The position numbers and the translations under genes are program-made. From positions 1 to 64,000 of the forward strand of contig JAIRQO010000043.1 in assembly GCA_031256435.1 (NCBI GenBank): a stretch of DNA of 64,000 nucleotides, read 5' to 3'. Under the pieces are notes generated by a model, which worked only from the letters and a program-made list of their open reading frames with translations, did no database searches and was not told the origin of the DNA. Shown here in pieces: positions 52,944 to 63,425 of the stretch. The stretch's first letter is position 1. The number at the start of each line of letters is the position of its first letter. This DNA comes from Cellulomonadaceae bacterium (GTDB lineage Bacteria; Actinomycetota; Actinomycetes; Actinomycetales; Cellulomonadaceae).

Positions 52944-53762
52944 TTACAGGCCCAGTTTGTTAGCCGCGTAGGTGGCTTGTGCGGACGTGAAACCTATCTT
53001 CGGCATGGTGAGGCCCTCGATCACTTGGGCGCGAGTGGCCGCTGGGGCCTGAGAAAGAATGAGTTTCGCAGCGAGTACGGCTTGCGCATTCCAGTTCGCA
53101 CTAGCGTGATCTGCACCATACACCGCTTGGGCGGGGGTGAACTTCAATTCCTTGAGAGCTACGATGGTAGAGACACGAGATTGAACATCTTGGCTGATGA
53201 GGTACTTGGCCATGGCCTTGGCTTGGGCGTTTTGGTTCTTGTGCAAGATGTCAGTTCCATACGTAGCCTGCGCCGTGGTGTACCCGCCCTCTTTCAGGGT
53301 CTTGATGGTGTAACTACGGGAGAGTGGGTACGCCCTGTACAGTGCCTGGGCATCCGCTTCGGCATCCTTCATTTTCGCAGTGACAGCGCCTGCCTTCTTG
53401 GTGGGACTTGTTTTGGTGGTAGCCGCGTAGCCCGATTTCTTGGCAGTGATCTTGACCGCTAGTTTTGTACCTGCGTCCTTTGAGGTCACTTTGTACGTGA
53501 CTTTGGTTGCCTTACTGATCTTCTTGCCATCTCGGAGCCATTGGTAGGTGTACCTCGTGGGGTTGGGGGAGCACTTCTTGGGAGTGGCTGTGAGGACAAG
53601 ACCCACGGTGGCTTGGCCGGTGATGGTTGCTTTGCAGCCCGTCAGGGGGGAAGCAGCCGAAGCGGGAGCGGCAGTGAGGCCGCCAACGGCAAGACCGAGG
53701 GCCAGCGCGATGCTGCCGAGACGGAGGGTGCGATGCGATGGGGTGAACGAGAGACGTGACAT
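52944..53762 (-). CDS. Secreted Ltp-like (host cell surface-exposed lipoprotein family) HTH-repeat protein
   Basis: A signal peptide (LGSIALALGLAVGGLTAAPASA) is followed by an Ig-like beta segment (YTYQWLRDGKKI) and three repeats of about 45 residues ending in GGYTTAQATYGTDIL, LKFTPAQAVYGADHA and IGFTSAQATYAANKL. This is the PF07553-type pattern of Ltp, the phage TP-J34 superinfection-exclusion protein that blocks DNA injection. There is no lipobox, so it is probably released or held by the Ig-like part. A phage-defence role is only an analogy. Confidence 0.7.
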   Translation of the reverse strand: MSRLSFTPSHRTLRLGSIALALGLAVGGLTAAPASAASPLTGCKATITGQATVGLVLTATPKKCSPNPTRYTYQWLRDGKKISKATKVTYKVTSKDAGTKLAVKITAKKSGYAATTKTSPTKKAGAVTAKMKDAEADAQALYRAYPLSRSYTIKTLKEGGYTTAQATYGTDILHKNQNAQAKAMAKYLISQDVQSRVSTIVALKELKFTPAQAVYGADHASANWNAQAVLAAKLILSQAPAATRAQVIEGLTMPKIGFTSAQATYAANKLGL

Positions 53763-53893
53763 GAGAGAACCTTTGAGCGACGGGCGGCTTTAGTGTGTTC
53801 TCAAATAGAGTACGACGATGGATCACGCGGCGTCCAGCCTGCGCCTGTGAGACATCTCACATGACGTGTCGTGGGATGGAAATGACAGTCGGG

Positions 53894-56113
53894 CTAGGCG
53901 GCGGCTAGACCGTCCACAATCGCGTTGAAGGTGGGACTGGGGCGCATGACCTGTGCAACGAGCGCGGGATCGGGGCGGTAGTAGCCGCCGATGTCTACGG
54001 CGTGGCCCTGGGCGGCGATGAGTTCTGCGACGATCGTGTCCTCGTGGGCAGCAAGCGCCTCGGCCACCGGGGCAAAGGTGTGCGCCAGCGCGGCATCCTC
54101 CTTCTGCGCAGCCAACTCCTGGGCCCAGTACAAGGCCAGGTAGAAGTGTGATCCGCGGTTGTCAATCCCGCCAATGTGCCGCGTGGGAGATTTGTCATTC
54201 TCTAGGAACGTCCCCGTTGCGCGATCCACGGTGTCCGCCAGTACCGCAGCCGGGGCACAATCGTTGACCCGAGCGTAGTGATCCAGCGAGGCCGCCAGGG
54301 CAAAGAACTCGCCCAGCGAATCCCAGCGCAAGTAGTCCTCAGCCAACAGTTGTTGTGCGTGCTTGGGAGCGGACCCACCAGCGCCCGTTTCAAAGAGTCC
54401 ACCTCCAGACATCAGGGGCACCACGGACAGCATCTTGGCCGAGGTCCCCAGTTCCAGAATGGGGAACAGATCCGTCAGATAGTCACGCAGCACGTTGCCG
54501 GTCACGGAAATGGTGTCCTTGCCGGCACGCGCACGTTCCAGAGTGGCAGTGCAGGCGTCCTCGGGGGCCATGATTTGGATATTCGCATCGCCTGGCCCAT
54601 ATTCCGTGAGATACCGGTGAACGAGGGACATGATGTTCGCATCGTGAGCACGGAATTCGTCGAGCCAGAACACGGCGGGCATACCTGAGATTTGCGCACG
54701 GTCCACGGCCAAGTGGACCCAATCCCGCACGGCAGCATCGGTGGTTTGGCAGGCGCGCCAGATGTCCCCGGCTTGGACCTCGTGAGCCATGACCACATCA
54801 CCATCGGAATCCAGAATCTCCACCAGACCGTCTGCGGGGATTTCGAAGGTCTTGTCATGCGAGCCGTATTCTTCAGCGGCCTGAGCCATGAGGCCAACAT
54901 TGGGAACCGTTCCCATGGTGGCCGGGTCTAGCGCTCCGTGGTCAATGCAATCAAGGATGACCGCCTGGTACACCCCGGCGTAACTGGAATCCGGGATCAC
55001 GGCAAGGGTGTCATGCTCCTTGCCGTCGGGACCCCACATCTTGCCGCCGGCGCGAATCATGGCGGGCATGGAAGCGTCAATGATCACGTCCGAGGGAACG
55101 TGCAGATTGGTGATGCCCTTGTCCGAATCCACCATGGCCAAATCAGGGCCGTTGGCAAAACTCCGAGTCACGGCGGCAAAGATTGCCGCAGCCTCAGGAA
55201 GGACCTGCGCCTTGGCAGCGCATTGCGCAATGCCTTCACGCGCGTTGACACCCGCCGCAGCCAACTGGTCTCGGTACTCGGTAAAGACCTCAGGGGCAAA
55301 CGCCTCAATCACGTGCCCAAAGATGATGGGATCGCTCACCTTCATCATCGTTGCCTTGAGGTGGGCGGAGAAGAGCACGCCTTCTTCCTTGGCGGCGGCT
55401 ACCTGTTCCACCAGGAACGCGCGCAAGGCTGCCACGGACATGAAGGTGCCGTCCACAATATCGCCCGGCTGCACCGCCATGCCGTGCTTGAGAATGATGT
55501 GCCCGCTGCCGTCCGTGGGAGTCAGGCGAATGGTCAACCAGTCCTCCTTCGGCATAATGACGGACTGTTCGTTGTCCCGGAAATCACCAGCAGACATCGT
55601 CGCAACGCGTGTACGCGAGTCTGGTGACCACGTTCCCATGCGCTGCGGATGAGCCTTGGCGTAGGCCTTCACCGAAGCCGGGGCCCGGCGGTCCGAGTTG
55701 CCTTGGCGTAACACGGGGTTGACGGCCGAACCCTTGGCGCGGTCATAGGCCACGCCAATGTGGCGCTCGTCCAGGGTGTCCGGGTTCTCCGGGTAATCGG
55801 GGAGGGCAACGCCCTGTGCCTGGAGTTCAGCGATGGCTGCCCGCAACTGGGGCATGGACGCCGAGATGTTGGGAAGCTTGATGATGTTGGCGGTGGGATC
55901 TGCCGTGAGCGCGCCTAACTCGGCCAAGGCATCCGGCGCACCGGTGATGTCCGGGAACTGCGCCAGAATTCTGCCGGACAGGGAGATGTCACGAGTCTCC
56001 ACAGGGACATCTGCGGCCTTGGCGAAAGCCTGGATAATCGGCAGGAACGAGTACGTGGCCTGCAGGGGAGCCTCGTCAGTCAGGGTGTAGAGGATGGCGG
56101 GCCGCTCACTCAT
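53894..56113 (-). CDS. icd: NADP-dependent isocitrate dehydrogenase, monomeric type
   Basis: The enzyme oxidises isocitrate to 2-oxoglutarate with NADP+. Length 739 and sequence fit the monomeric family ([52 protein letters not shown]). ATG 56113 ([13 protein letters not shown]) fits the family start; the frame runs further upstream through repeat DNA, which I exclude. An AGGAGA site lies 10 nt before it. Confidence 0.95.
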   Translation of the reverse strand: MSERPAILYTLTDEAPLQATYSFLPIIQAFAKAADVPVETRDISLSGRILAQFPDITGAPDALAELGALTADPTANIIKLPNISASMPQLRAAIAELQAQGVALPDYPENPDTLDERHIGVAYDRAKGSAVNPVLRQGNSDRRAPASVKAYAKAHPQRMGTWSPDSRTRVATMSAGDFRDNEQSVIMPKEDWLTIRLTPTDGSGHIILKHGMAVQPGDIVDGTFMSVAALRAFLVEQVAAAKEEGVLFSAHLKATMMKVSDPIIFGHVIEAFAPEVFTEYRDQLAAAGVNAREGIAQCAAKAQVLPEAAAIFAAVTRSFANGPDLAMVDSDKGITNLHVPSDVIIDASMPAMIRAGGKMWGPDGKEHDTLAVIPDSSYAGVYQAVILDCIDHGALDPATMGTVPNVGLMAQAAEEYGSHDKTFEIPADGLVEILDSDGDVVMAHEVQAGDIWRACQTTDAAVRDWVHLAVDRAQISGMPAVFWLDEFRAHDANIMSLVHRYLTEYGPGDANIQIMAPEDACTATLERARAGKDTISVTGNVLRDYLTDLFPILELGTSAKMLSVVPLMSGGGLFETGAGGSAPKHAQQLLAEDYLRWDSLGEFFALAASLDHYARVNDCAPAAVLADTVDRATGTFLENDKSPTRHIGGIDNRGSHFYLALYWAQELAAQKEDAALAHTFAPVAEALAAHEDTIVAELIAAQGHAVDIGGYYRPDPALVAQVMRPSPTFNAIVDGLAAA

Positions 56114-56227
56114 GTGCGAATCTCCTGGTTGAGGGACAGGTTGTGCTTGAGCATACCTATCCCTCACGCCAGGTGTGGAAGGCGGCGCCCCACAGCGCCC
56201 GGATTTGTTTCGGAGAGGTCCTAGGCA

Positions 56228-56380
56228 TCGCGGGTCCGGATGAGGTGCGTTGCGGGCTTCGTGGGTCCGGATGAGGTGCGATGTAGGCACCGTGGGTCCG
56301 GAAAACTTACCTAATGAGGCCCATTGGGTAACAAAATCGGACCCAGGGTGAAAATGGTGCACTCAATCCGGACCCAGGGT
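56228..56380. repeat. Inverted array of 31-bp-period GGGTCCGGAT repeats (array B)
   Basis: Forward motifs start at 56232, 56263 and 56294 (the last ends GGAA). Reverse motifs start at 56335 (one base missing) and 56366. Period is exactly 31 bp and the central step 41 bp, as in array A. The centre ACTTACCTAA...CATTGGGTAA is also shared with array A. It lies between icd and the small gene upstream. Confidence 0.9.
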
Positions 56381-56387
56381 TCGCTGG

Positions 56388-56440
56388 TGGGGGCCGGGAA
56401 GGCCGGGGAGGGCGGGGAGGCCGGGGAGGGTGGGAAGTGG
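56388..56440 (+). repeat. G-rich tract with GGCCGGGGAGGG repeats
   Basis: Runs of three to five G recur every few bases on the plus strand, enough for G-quadruplex formation. It is directly downstream of the minus-strand gene 56450-56770. Confidence 0.6.
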
Positions 56441-56449
56441 CTGCGGGTT

Positions 56450-56770
56450 TTATTCGCCGTCGGTGGGCTTGGGGGCCTTGTCCGTGTTTTCGGCTACCCA
56501 GTTGGCGGCCTTCTCGCCCAGGGAACTCAAGCCGGAACCGATGGAGGCCAAGCCGCCCAGCAACTTCTTGCCTTCGGAGTCCTCGTGAACCAGTCTGCGA
56601 GCGGCTTCTTCCGTGTCCGCGTTGGCTTTGTGGAGAACCTCGGACACCTTCTGGGCACCGGTAGAGATAGCCGGGGCTACCTTTTCCTGCCATAGGGGCT
56701 TGGCGGCGGACACACCGTCATCAAAGGCCTTCTTGGCGGACTCGGCTGCGTGATCGATTCTCTCATCCAT
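56450..56770 (-). CDS. Small Ala/Lys/Glu-rich hypothetical protein
   Basis: I do not recognise it. ATG 56770 has AAGGAG at ideal spacing. The 106 residues are mostly helical and charged (DHAAESAKKAFDDGVSAAKP, ADTEEAARRLVHEDSEGKKL), with a Gly-rich middle. It resembles small stress or envelope-associated helical proteins in composition only. There is no signal peptide. Confidence 0.65.
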   Translation of the reverse strand: MDERIDHAAESAKKAFDDGVSAAKPLWQEKVAPAISTGAQKVSEVLHKANADTEEAARRLVHEDSEGKKLLGGLASIGSGLSSLGEKAANWVAENTDKAPKPTDGE

Positions 56771-56901
56771 GATGGACTCCTTGCACTGGTGACGCGTGGG
56801 TTCCACGCGAGTGAACCCCTCCAGCGTAGTCCCGCACGCCCAAATCCGGTAATTGTGACTCAAGGAGAGTCACCCAAATTACACGGATGTGGTTTTCGCG
56901 G

Positions 56902-56907
56902 TATTCT
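56902..56907 (+). promoter_or_regulatory. -10 element TATTCT, leaderless DUF3263 gene
   Basis: Six nt separate it from ATG 56914. Confidence 0.5.
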
Positions 56908-56913
56908 TGCCCC

Positions 56914-57246
56914 ATGGCACAGGTCACGGCGCTTCGTCTCTCCGAGCACGCTGCTGCCACCACGCCCGCAACCCCCAGTCTCAATCCCACCCCCGGCCTC
57001 AGCGAACGTGACCGCCAAATTCTGGCCTTTGAGCGGCAGTGGTGGCGCTACGCCGGAGCCAAGGAACAGTCCGTGCGGGAACTTTTTGGCCTGACCTCCA
57101 CGCGGTATTACCAAATCCTTGGAAGCCTCATCGACACTAACGAGGCGCTCGCGGAGGACCCCATGCTCGTCAAGCGTCTGCGCCGCCAGCGGGATGCCCG
57201 GTTCAAGTCCCGCACCACGCGGCCCGCCTACGGCATCGGTTCCTGA
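56914..57246 (+). CDS. DUF3263 protein
   Basis: The 110-residue protein has the actinobacterial DUF3263 core LSERDRQILAFERQWWRYAGAKEQSVRELF followed by TRYYQILGSLID and a basic C-terminus, and probably binds DNA through a sigma-70-region-4-like helix-turn-helix. It is commonly found just before a LytR_C protein, as here. It is probably leaderless. The 57247-57420 gap holds a direct repeat, CTCGCGAACAT/CTCGTGAACAT, of unknown meaning. Confidence 0.85.
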   Translation: MAQVTALRLSEHAAATTPATPSLNPTPGLSERDRQILAFERQWWRYAGAKEQSVRELFGLTSTRYYQILGSLIDTNEALAEDPMLVKRLRRQRDARFKSRTTRPAYGIGS

Positions 57247-57408
57247 GGTCTCCGCAGGCTCGATCCGCGCATGGCACACACCGAGCATTCGCGCATGGCC
57301 CCGGCTCCGAGCATCACCGCCCGCACCATGCAACTCGCGAACATCATGAAACTCGTGAACATTTGGTGAGGGTGCGCGGCCCAGCGCACACACTTTCCCA
57401 CGGCCAAG

Positions 57409-57414
57409 TAGTCT
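57409..57414 (+). promoter_or_regulatory. -10 element TAGTCT, leaderless LytR_C gene
   Basis: Six nt separate it from GTG 57421. Confidence 0.5.
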
Positions 57415-57420
57415 GGAACG

Positions 57421-58035
57421 GTGAGTACCAACGCCTACCCGTACCCGCCCGACGAGTTTGACACTCGCGATGCCGCCGCGTCCCCGGATGGAATCCACCG
57501 TGCCCGGGCGTCTCGATGGTCACGGTGGTGGCCGTTCCTGGCCATTGCCGTGGTGTGCGCGGCCACGGCCATTGTGGCGGTCACGCTTCTGACGGGTGAT
57601 CCCGGTACTCCCGCAGCGGACGGCGCCAGCCCTCCTGCCACAGCGGACGCCAGTCCCACAGACGCAGCCAGCCCCACGGATGGCGCCACGGACGCAGCCT
57701 CTCCGGACGCTTCGCCTGACCTCGCCACGCTGGTAGCGGCAGCGGACAGCACCGCTTATATCCGCGTGCTCAACGATGGTGGCCCGGCAGGAGAAGCGGG
57801 CAAGGGCGTGGATGCACTGGTAGCACAGGGGTTCACCGATGCCGAATCTGCCGATTTCCCTGGCGATTCTGGAGCCACGGGAACCGTGATTTGGTATGCC
57901 GATGGCTTTGAGGACACGGCCAAGGCTGTGGCCGCCGTGCTGGGCGTTCCCGAGGCTGATGTGGCAGGTCACACGTTGCGCTCGGGAGATGTGATTGTGG
58001 TGGTCCAGAGTGCGCTCAACATCGCTGCACAGTAG
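57421..58035 (+). CDS. LytR C-terminal-domain membrane protein
   Basis: The 204 residues comprise a cytoplasmic start, one span (WWPFLAIAVVCAATAIVAVTLL, about 36-57), a Pro/Ala/Asp-rich linker (about 60-100), then a LytR_C domain (about 108-200) with IRVLNDGGPAG, VDALVAQGF and VIVVVQSALN. LytR_C domains accompany cell-wall polymer ligases. Partnership with the DUF3263 gene upstream is common in actinobacteria. Confidence 0.82.
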   Translation: MSTNAYPYPPDEFDTRDAAASPDGIHRARASRWSRWWPFLAIAVVCAATAIVAVTLLTGDPGTPAADGASPPATADASPTDAASPTDGATDAASPDASPDLATLVAAADSTAYIRVLNDGGPAGEAGKGVDALVAQGFTDAESADFPGDSGATGTVIWYADGFEDTAKAVAAVLGVPEADVAGHTLRSGDVIVVVQSALNIAAQ

Positions 58036-58187
58036 GCAACCTGTACTGATTGACTCCAAGGAGGATCCCGTACGCGTGTTCGTCGTCGGGAATATTTCCG
58101 ACGACGATCGTCGCAGGCTATTGGGCAACCCTCAGCAGATGAGCCGCTCGCGAATGCCGAACAACACGCTCAGTAGCGCCCACGGAT

Positions 58188-58213
58188 TTGCACTCTCCGG
58201 GTGAGAGTGCTAA
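58188..58213. promoter_or_regulatory. CIRCE element upstream of groL
   Basis: TTGCACTC-N9-GAGTGCTAA matches the HrcA operator (TTAGCACTC-N9-GAGTGCTAA) with one changed base. HrcA would repress groL until heat shock. hrcA is outside the window. Confidence 0.85.
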
Positions 58214-58325
58214 CTTTCCTCACGGCTTCCCTGGTGAGGCATGGTTGCGGACGTGATGTGAACGTGCGTGAAGATGCCGTCCGTCGCGGGCACCTGGCGT
58301 AGCTTTTCAGCGATTACCCCTGTGA

Positions 58326-59963
<1,638 letters not shown>

Positions 59964-59998
59964 CCCAAGCGAGGATTCCATTGCCTGAGGCCGCCGCT

Positions 59999-60050
59999 GG
60001 TTGAGCCGGTTCGTTGGTTGAGGAGTTCGCAAAGCGAACGTCTCGAAACT
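59999..60050 (+). repeat. Family-2 repeat copy (fullest form)
   Basis: Contains TGGTTGAGCCGGTTCG and then GGTTGAGGAGTTCGC with the stem TTCGC/GCGAA, ending GTCTCGAAAC. It lies between groL and frdA2. Confidence 0.7.
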
Positions 60051-60208
60051 AGAACTGTGGTGATACCGCGGCGGCCTTTGGCATGCCCCGGCATGGCCAA
60101 GAGATAGGCAAGCAACCCTTTCGTCGAGAAAGGTCCTGGCGACACCCCACCACGCAGAACCACGGCGATCCGCCCAGCCCGCCCGAGCGGGTTGGTTTAC
60201 TAGGCACC

Positions 60209-61981
60209 ATGTTTGCCCAGCGCGTGGACGTAGTGATTGTTGGCGGCGGAGGCGCCGGTCTGCGCGCGGCCATAGAAATTGCCCGGACGCGGCCGGAACT
60301 CACCGTGGCGTTGGTGTCCAAGGTGTATCCCATGAGGTCCCACACCGTGGCGGCGGAAGGCGGGGCCGCCGGGGTACGGGACAGTGATGATTCGCTCCAG
60401 GCACACTTTGCTGACACCGTGGCAGGCGGCGATTGGCTGTGTGACCAAGAAATTGTCCAGTGGTTTGTGGAACGCGCCGCCAGCGAGCTAGTTCAATTGG
60501 AGCGCTGGGGCTGCCCGTGGAGCCGGAGGGCCGACGGTACGGTAGATGTGCGAAAGTTTGGCGGAATGAGCCGGGCGCGCACCTGGTTTGCTGCGGACAA
60601 AACCGGCTTCCACATCCTGCATACGCTCTTCCATACATCCCTGCAATACCCCAGCATTCAGAGATTCGACGAGCATTTGCTGCTCGATCTGGTGGTGCTC
60701 AATGATGGTGCGCAGGGGACTGAGGGGGTCCACGGCGTGGTGGTGTATGACCAGCGCAACGGCTACCCCATCATGCTGGAGGCGGCGGCGGTCATCCTGG
60801 CCACGGGCGGGGCTGCGCGCGTTTTCCGGCAGAACACCAACGCCACCATTGTCACCGGCGAGGGGATGGCCATGGCGATGCGGGCCGGGGCGCCCCTGCG
60901 AGACCTGGAGTTTGTGCAGTATCACCCCACGGGTTTGCCGGGCTCAGGAATCCTGGTCAGTGAGGCGTGCCGAGGCGAAGGCGGGGTGCTGCGCAATGCT
61001 GAAGGGCGGCGGTATCTGGCCGATTACGGTCTCGGCCCCGAAACTCCCTTGGGTGAACCGGTGCCCAAACACATGGAACTCGGCCCCCGGGACAGGCTCT
61101 CCCAGGCTTTTTGGCATGAACAGCAGGCGGGGCGTACCATTCCCACATCCGCGGGGGATGCGGTCCACCTTGACTTGCGGCATCTGGGCCGCGCGAAACT
61201 TCACGAGCGATTGCCCTTGGCCGTGGAACTCGCCGAACGATATGTAGGAGTGGACCCTACGGTGGCTCCCATTCCGGTGGCGCCATCCGCGCACTACACC
61301 ATGGGTGGCGTACGCGTGAATCGCGATGGGTCCACCTGCGTGCCGGGCCTTTTCGCGGTGGGGGAGGCGGCATCGTCGGGCCTCCACGGGGCCAATCGGC
61401 TCGGTTCTAACTCGCTGACGGAGTTGTTGGTGTGTGGACGCGCCGCCGGGAGGGCTGCCGCTGATCGAGCGTTCGACGAAGCACGCGGACCCTCGCGGGC
61501 CGCGCGTGCCCTGGGTGCAGACCTGGTAGAGCGGTACACCGCGATGATGGGATGCGGCACCGAATCTGCTGGAGATATTCGCCAGGAACTCGGGACGGTC
61601 ATGGCTGATGAGGTGGGGATATTCCGTACTGCTGCAGGGCTTGACAGGGCCGCTGCTACCGTGGCCGCGCTGCGCGAACGGTACCAGGACGTGCGCGTCA
61701 CGGACGATTGCCCGGTGTTCAACACGGAGTGGGCCGGGGCGCTGGAACTGGGCGGAATGTTGGACGTGGCTGCCGCGATGGTGGCCGCCGCCCAAGGACG
61801 ATCAGAATCGCGGGGATCTCACCAGCGCCTCGATTTCCCCGAGCGTGATGACCAGGGGTTCTTACGGCACTCCCTGGCGCGGTACGCCGGGCCGGTGGCT
61901 GCTCCGACGATTGCCTATGAGGATGTGCGCATCACCTCGATGCCACCCGCGGCACGGGCGTACGGGGGTGGTGGTTCATGA
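60209..61981 (+). CDS. frdA: Fumarate reductase flavoprotein subunit (complete operon copy)
   Basis: This 590-residue FrdA is closer to the E. coli-type enzyme than the copy at 1506. It shows VGGGGAGLRAAIE, the FAD-linking RSHTVAAEGGAAG, GGDWLCDQEIVQWFV, GCPWSRR, ERWGCPW, HPTGLPGSG, GPRDRLSQAFWHEQ, HYTMGGV, GANRLGSNSL and the C-terminal SMPPAARAYGG. It reduces fumarate with electrons from menaquinol, or runs in reverse. ATG 60209 fits homology; upstream codons are excluded because they read repeat DNA. The ATGA overlap with frdB follows. Confidence 0.93.
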   Translation: MFAQRVDVVIVGGGGAGLRAAIEIARTRPELTVALVSKVYPMRSHTVAAEGGAAGVRDSDDSLQAHFADTVAGGDWLCDQEIVQWFVERAASELVQLERWGCPWSRRADGTVDVRKFGGMSRARTWFAADKTGFHILHTLFHTSLQYPSIQRFDEHLLLDLVVLNDGAQGTEGVHGVVVYDQRNGYPIMLEAAAVILATGGAARVFRQNTNATIVTGEGMAMAMRAGAPLRDLEFVQYHPTGLPGSGILVSEACRGEGGVLRNAEGRRYLADYGLGPETPLGEPVPKHMELGPRDRLSQAFWHEQQAGRTIPTSAGDAVHLDLRHLGRAKLHERLPLAVELAERYVGVDPTVAPIPVAPSAHYTMGGVRVNRDGSTCVPGLFAVGEAASSGLHGANRLGSNSLTELLVCGRAAGRAAADRAFDEARGPSRAARALGADLVERYTAMMGCGTESAGDIRQELGTVMADEVGIFRTAAGLDRAAATVAALRERYQDVRVTDDCPVFNTEWAGALELGGMLDVAAAMVAAAQGRSESRGSHQRLDFPERDDQGFLRHSLARYAGPVAAPTIAYEDVRITSMPPAARAYGGGGS

Positions 61982-62973
61982 CGTGCACCAGTGGTTGTGG
62001 CGTTGGAGTTGGTGCTGGCTCTGGCGGGGGCGCTGGCTCCTGCGATGGTGCTGCGCGGGTGGCTGGCGATGACGGTCTCACCCTGGGAACGGCCGAGATG
62101 CGGGTGTTCCGGTACAACCCCACCGGGGGAGCCAGGGGGTTTGAAGGCGAGTTCCAGACGGTTGACGTGCCATTTGGCGAGCAGACAACGTTGGTGGATG
62201 CGCTGACGTGGATCAAGGACACTGTGGATTCAACGTTGGCGTTCCGGGTGTCCTGCCGGATGGGCGTGTGTGGCTCGTGTGGCGTGATGGTGGATGGGAG
62301 GCCACGGCTGGCCTGCGAGACGGCACTGCGGGATTTGCCGCGGAGTTTCACCGTGGAGCCGCTGGCTCACCTGGATGTGGAACGGGACCTGGTGGTGGAT
62401 AAGGAGCCGTTCCTGGACGCTCTGCGCTCCGTACAACCGTGGATGGTGGCTGCGGGCGAAGGCTCGACGAGATCCTGCGACTCCCGCTCCGCGTCCGCGC
62501 AGGATGACGGGGGTAGATCACCCGCCCGTGATGCCGAGGGTCAGGCCCCCACTCCTTCCGGTCATCCTGCGGGTGAGGCCGGGGGCCTCGCCTCGCAGGA
62601 TCTGCCCAGCCGTCAAACACCAGCCCAAATGGTGGATTACGCCACCTTTGCCGAGTGTGTCAACTGCCTGTTGTGCTACGCAGCGTGCCCCCAGGTGGGA
62701 TTCGAGAAGGACTTCCTTGGTCCAGCCGCCATCACCACGGCGATGCGCTACAACCGTGATTCCCGCGATTCCGGGTCTGGCTCCCGCCTGCCAGTTCTTG
62801 ACCGTGAGGACGGAATCTGGCCGTGTACTTTTGTGGGCGCGTGTTCCACGGTGTGTCCCAAGGGCGTGGACCCGGCCTCGGCCGTGCAACTTGCCAAGAT
62901 CTCGGCAACGATCTCCTGGGCCCAGGAGTTTGTTGCCCCTCACGCGGTTGCATCTCCCAGGGAGGAATCATGA
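61978..62973 (+). CDS. frdB: Fumarate reductase iron-sulfur subunit (complete operon copy)
   Basis: The 331-residue subunit is longer than usual (about 240-260). It has a Gly/Cys-rich start (about 40 residues), the [2Fe-2S] motif CRMGVCGSCG followed by CET, then CVNCLLCYAACPQ and CTFVGACSTVCPKG for the other clusters. Residues about 160-212, between the two halves, are an insert encoded by two inverted family-1 repeats (62470-62605). It keeps frame and all cluster ligands, so the protein is probably still active. The stop overlaps frdC. Confidence 0.9.
   Translation: MTCTSGCGVGVGAGSGGGAGSCDGAARVAGDDGLTLGTAEMRVFRYNPTGGARGFEGEFQTVDVPFGEQTTLVDALTWIKDTVDSTLAFRVSCRMGVCGSCGVMVDGRPRLACETALRDLPRSFTVEPLAHLDVERDLVVDKEPFLDALRSVQPWMVAAGEGSTRSCDSRSASAQDDGGRSPARDAEGQAPTPSGHPAGEAGGLASQDLPSRQTPAQMVDYATFAECVNCLLCYAACPQVGFEKDFLGPAAITTAMRYNRDSRDSGSGSRLPVLDREDGIWPCTFVGACSTVCPKGVDPASAVQLAKISATISWAQEFVAPHAVASPREES
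62470..62605. repeat. Two family-1 repeats in opposite orientation inside frdB
   Basis: 62470-62510 is a reverse copy (minus strand CCGTCATCCTGCGCGG through CGCAGGATCT). 62560-62605 is a forward copy (GGTCATCCTGCGGGTG through CTCGCAGGATCTG). The whole block is translated in frame. Confidence 0.75.
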
Positions 62974-63425
62974 TGGACCCCACGCAGGATCTCCTTGTCC
63001 TCGACGCGCGCCAACCGCGCCCTCCATCGCATCGGCGCCCCCTCACGCGTCCCACCCCGCGCACGTGGTTCCTCAGAACACCCGAGTTCCGCAGATACGC
63101 CTTGCGCGAGGTCTCGAGTTTGATCGTCGGGCTTTGGGCTATTCACCTGATCGGTGGAGTAGTTGCCATTAACCGCGGCATTGACCACTGGACGGCCTGG
63201 TTGGCGTGGCACCGCCACCCTGCTGCCGTGGCCTTCACAGCGTTAGCCTTGATTGCTGCCGTCTACCACGCTGTGACGTGGTTCCACTTGGCTCCCGCCA
63301 TTGTCCGGGTGCGCCTCGGCGCTCGTCGTGTGCCCCGCTGGATCATCATTGCCGCACAGTACGGGGCCGCGCTGGTGGTGGTGGCCCTCGGTACGTGGTG
63401 GGTGTTGGGGGTGGCGGCCCCATGA
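62970..63425 (+). CDS. frdC: Fumarate reductase membrane anchor subunit C
   Basis: This 151-residue membrane protein starts at ATG 62970 (or 62973), GGGAGG at 62960-62965 being its ribosome-binding site. Three hydrophobic spans are visible: LIVGLWAIHLIGGVVAI, AAVAFTALALIAAVYHAV and IIIAAQYGAALVVVALGTWW. The HAVTWFHLAP pattern is typical of FrdC. It holds the quinone site with FrdD and fixes FrdAB to the membrane. Confidence 0.88.
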   Translation: MMDPTQDLLVLDARQPRPPSHRRPLTRPTPRTWFLRTPEFRRYALREVSSLIVGLWAIHLIGGVVAINRGIDHWTAWLAWHRHPAAVAFTALALIAAVYHAVTWFHLAPAIVRVRLGARRVPRWIIIAAQYGAALVVVALGTWWVLGVAAP

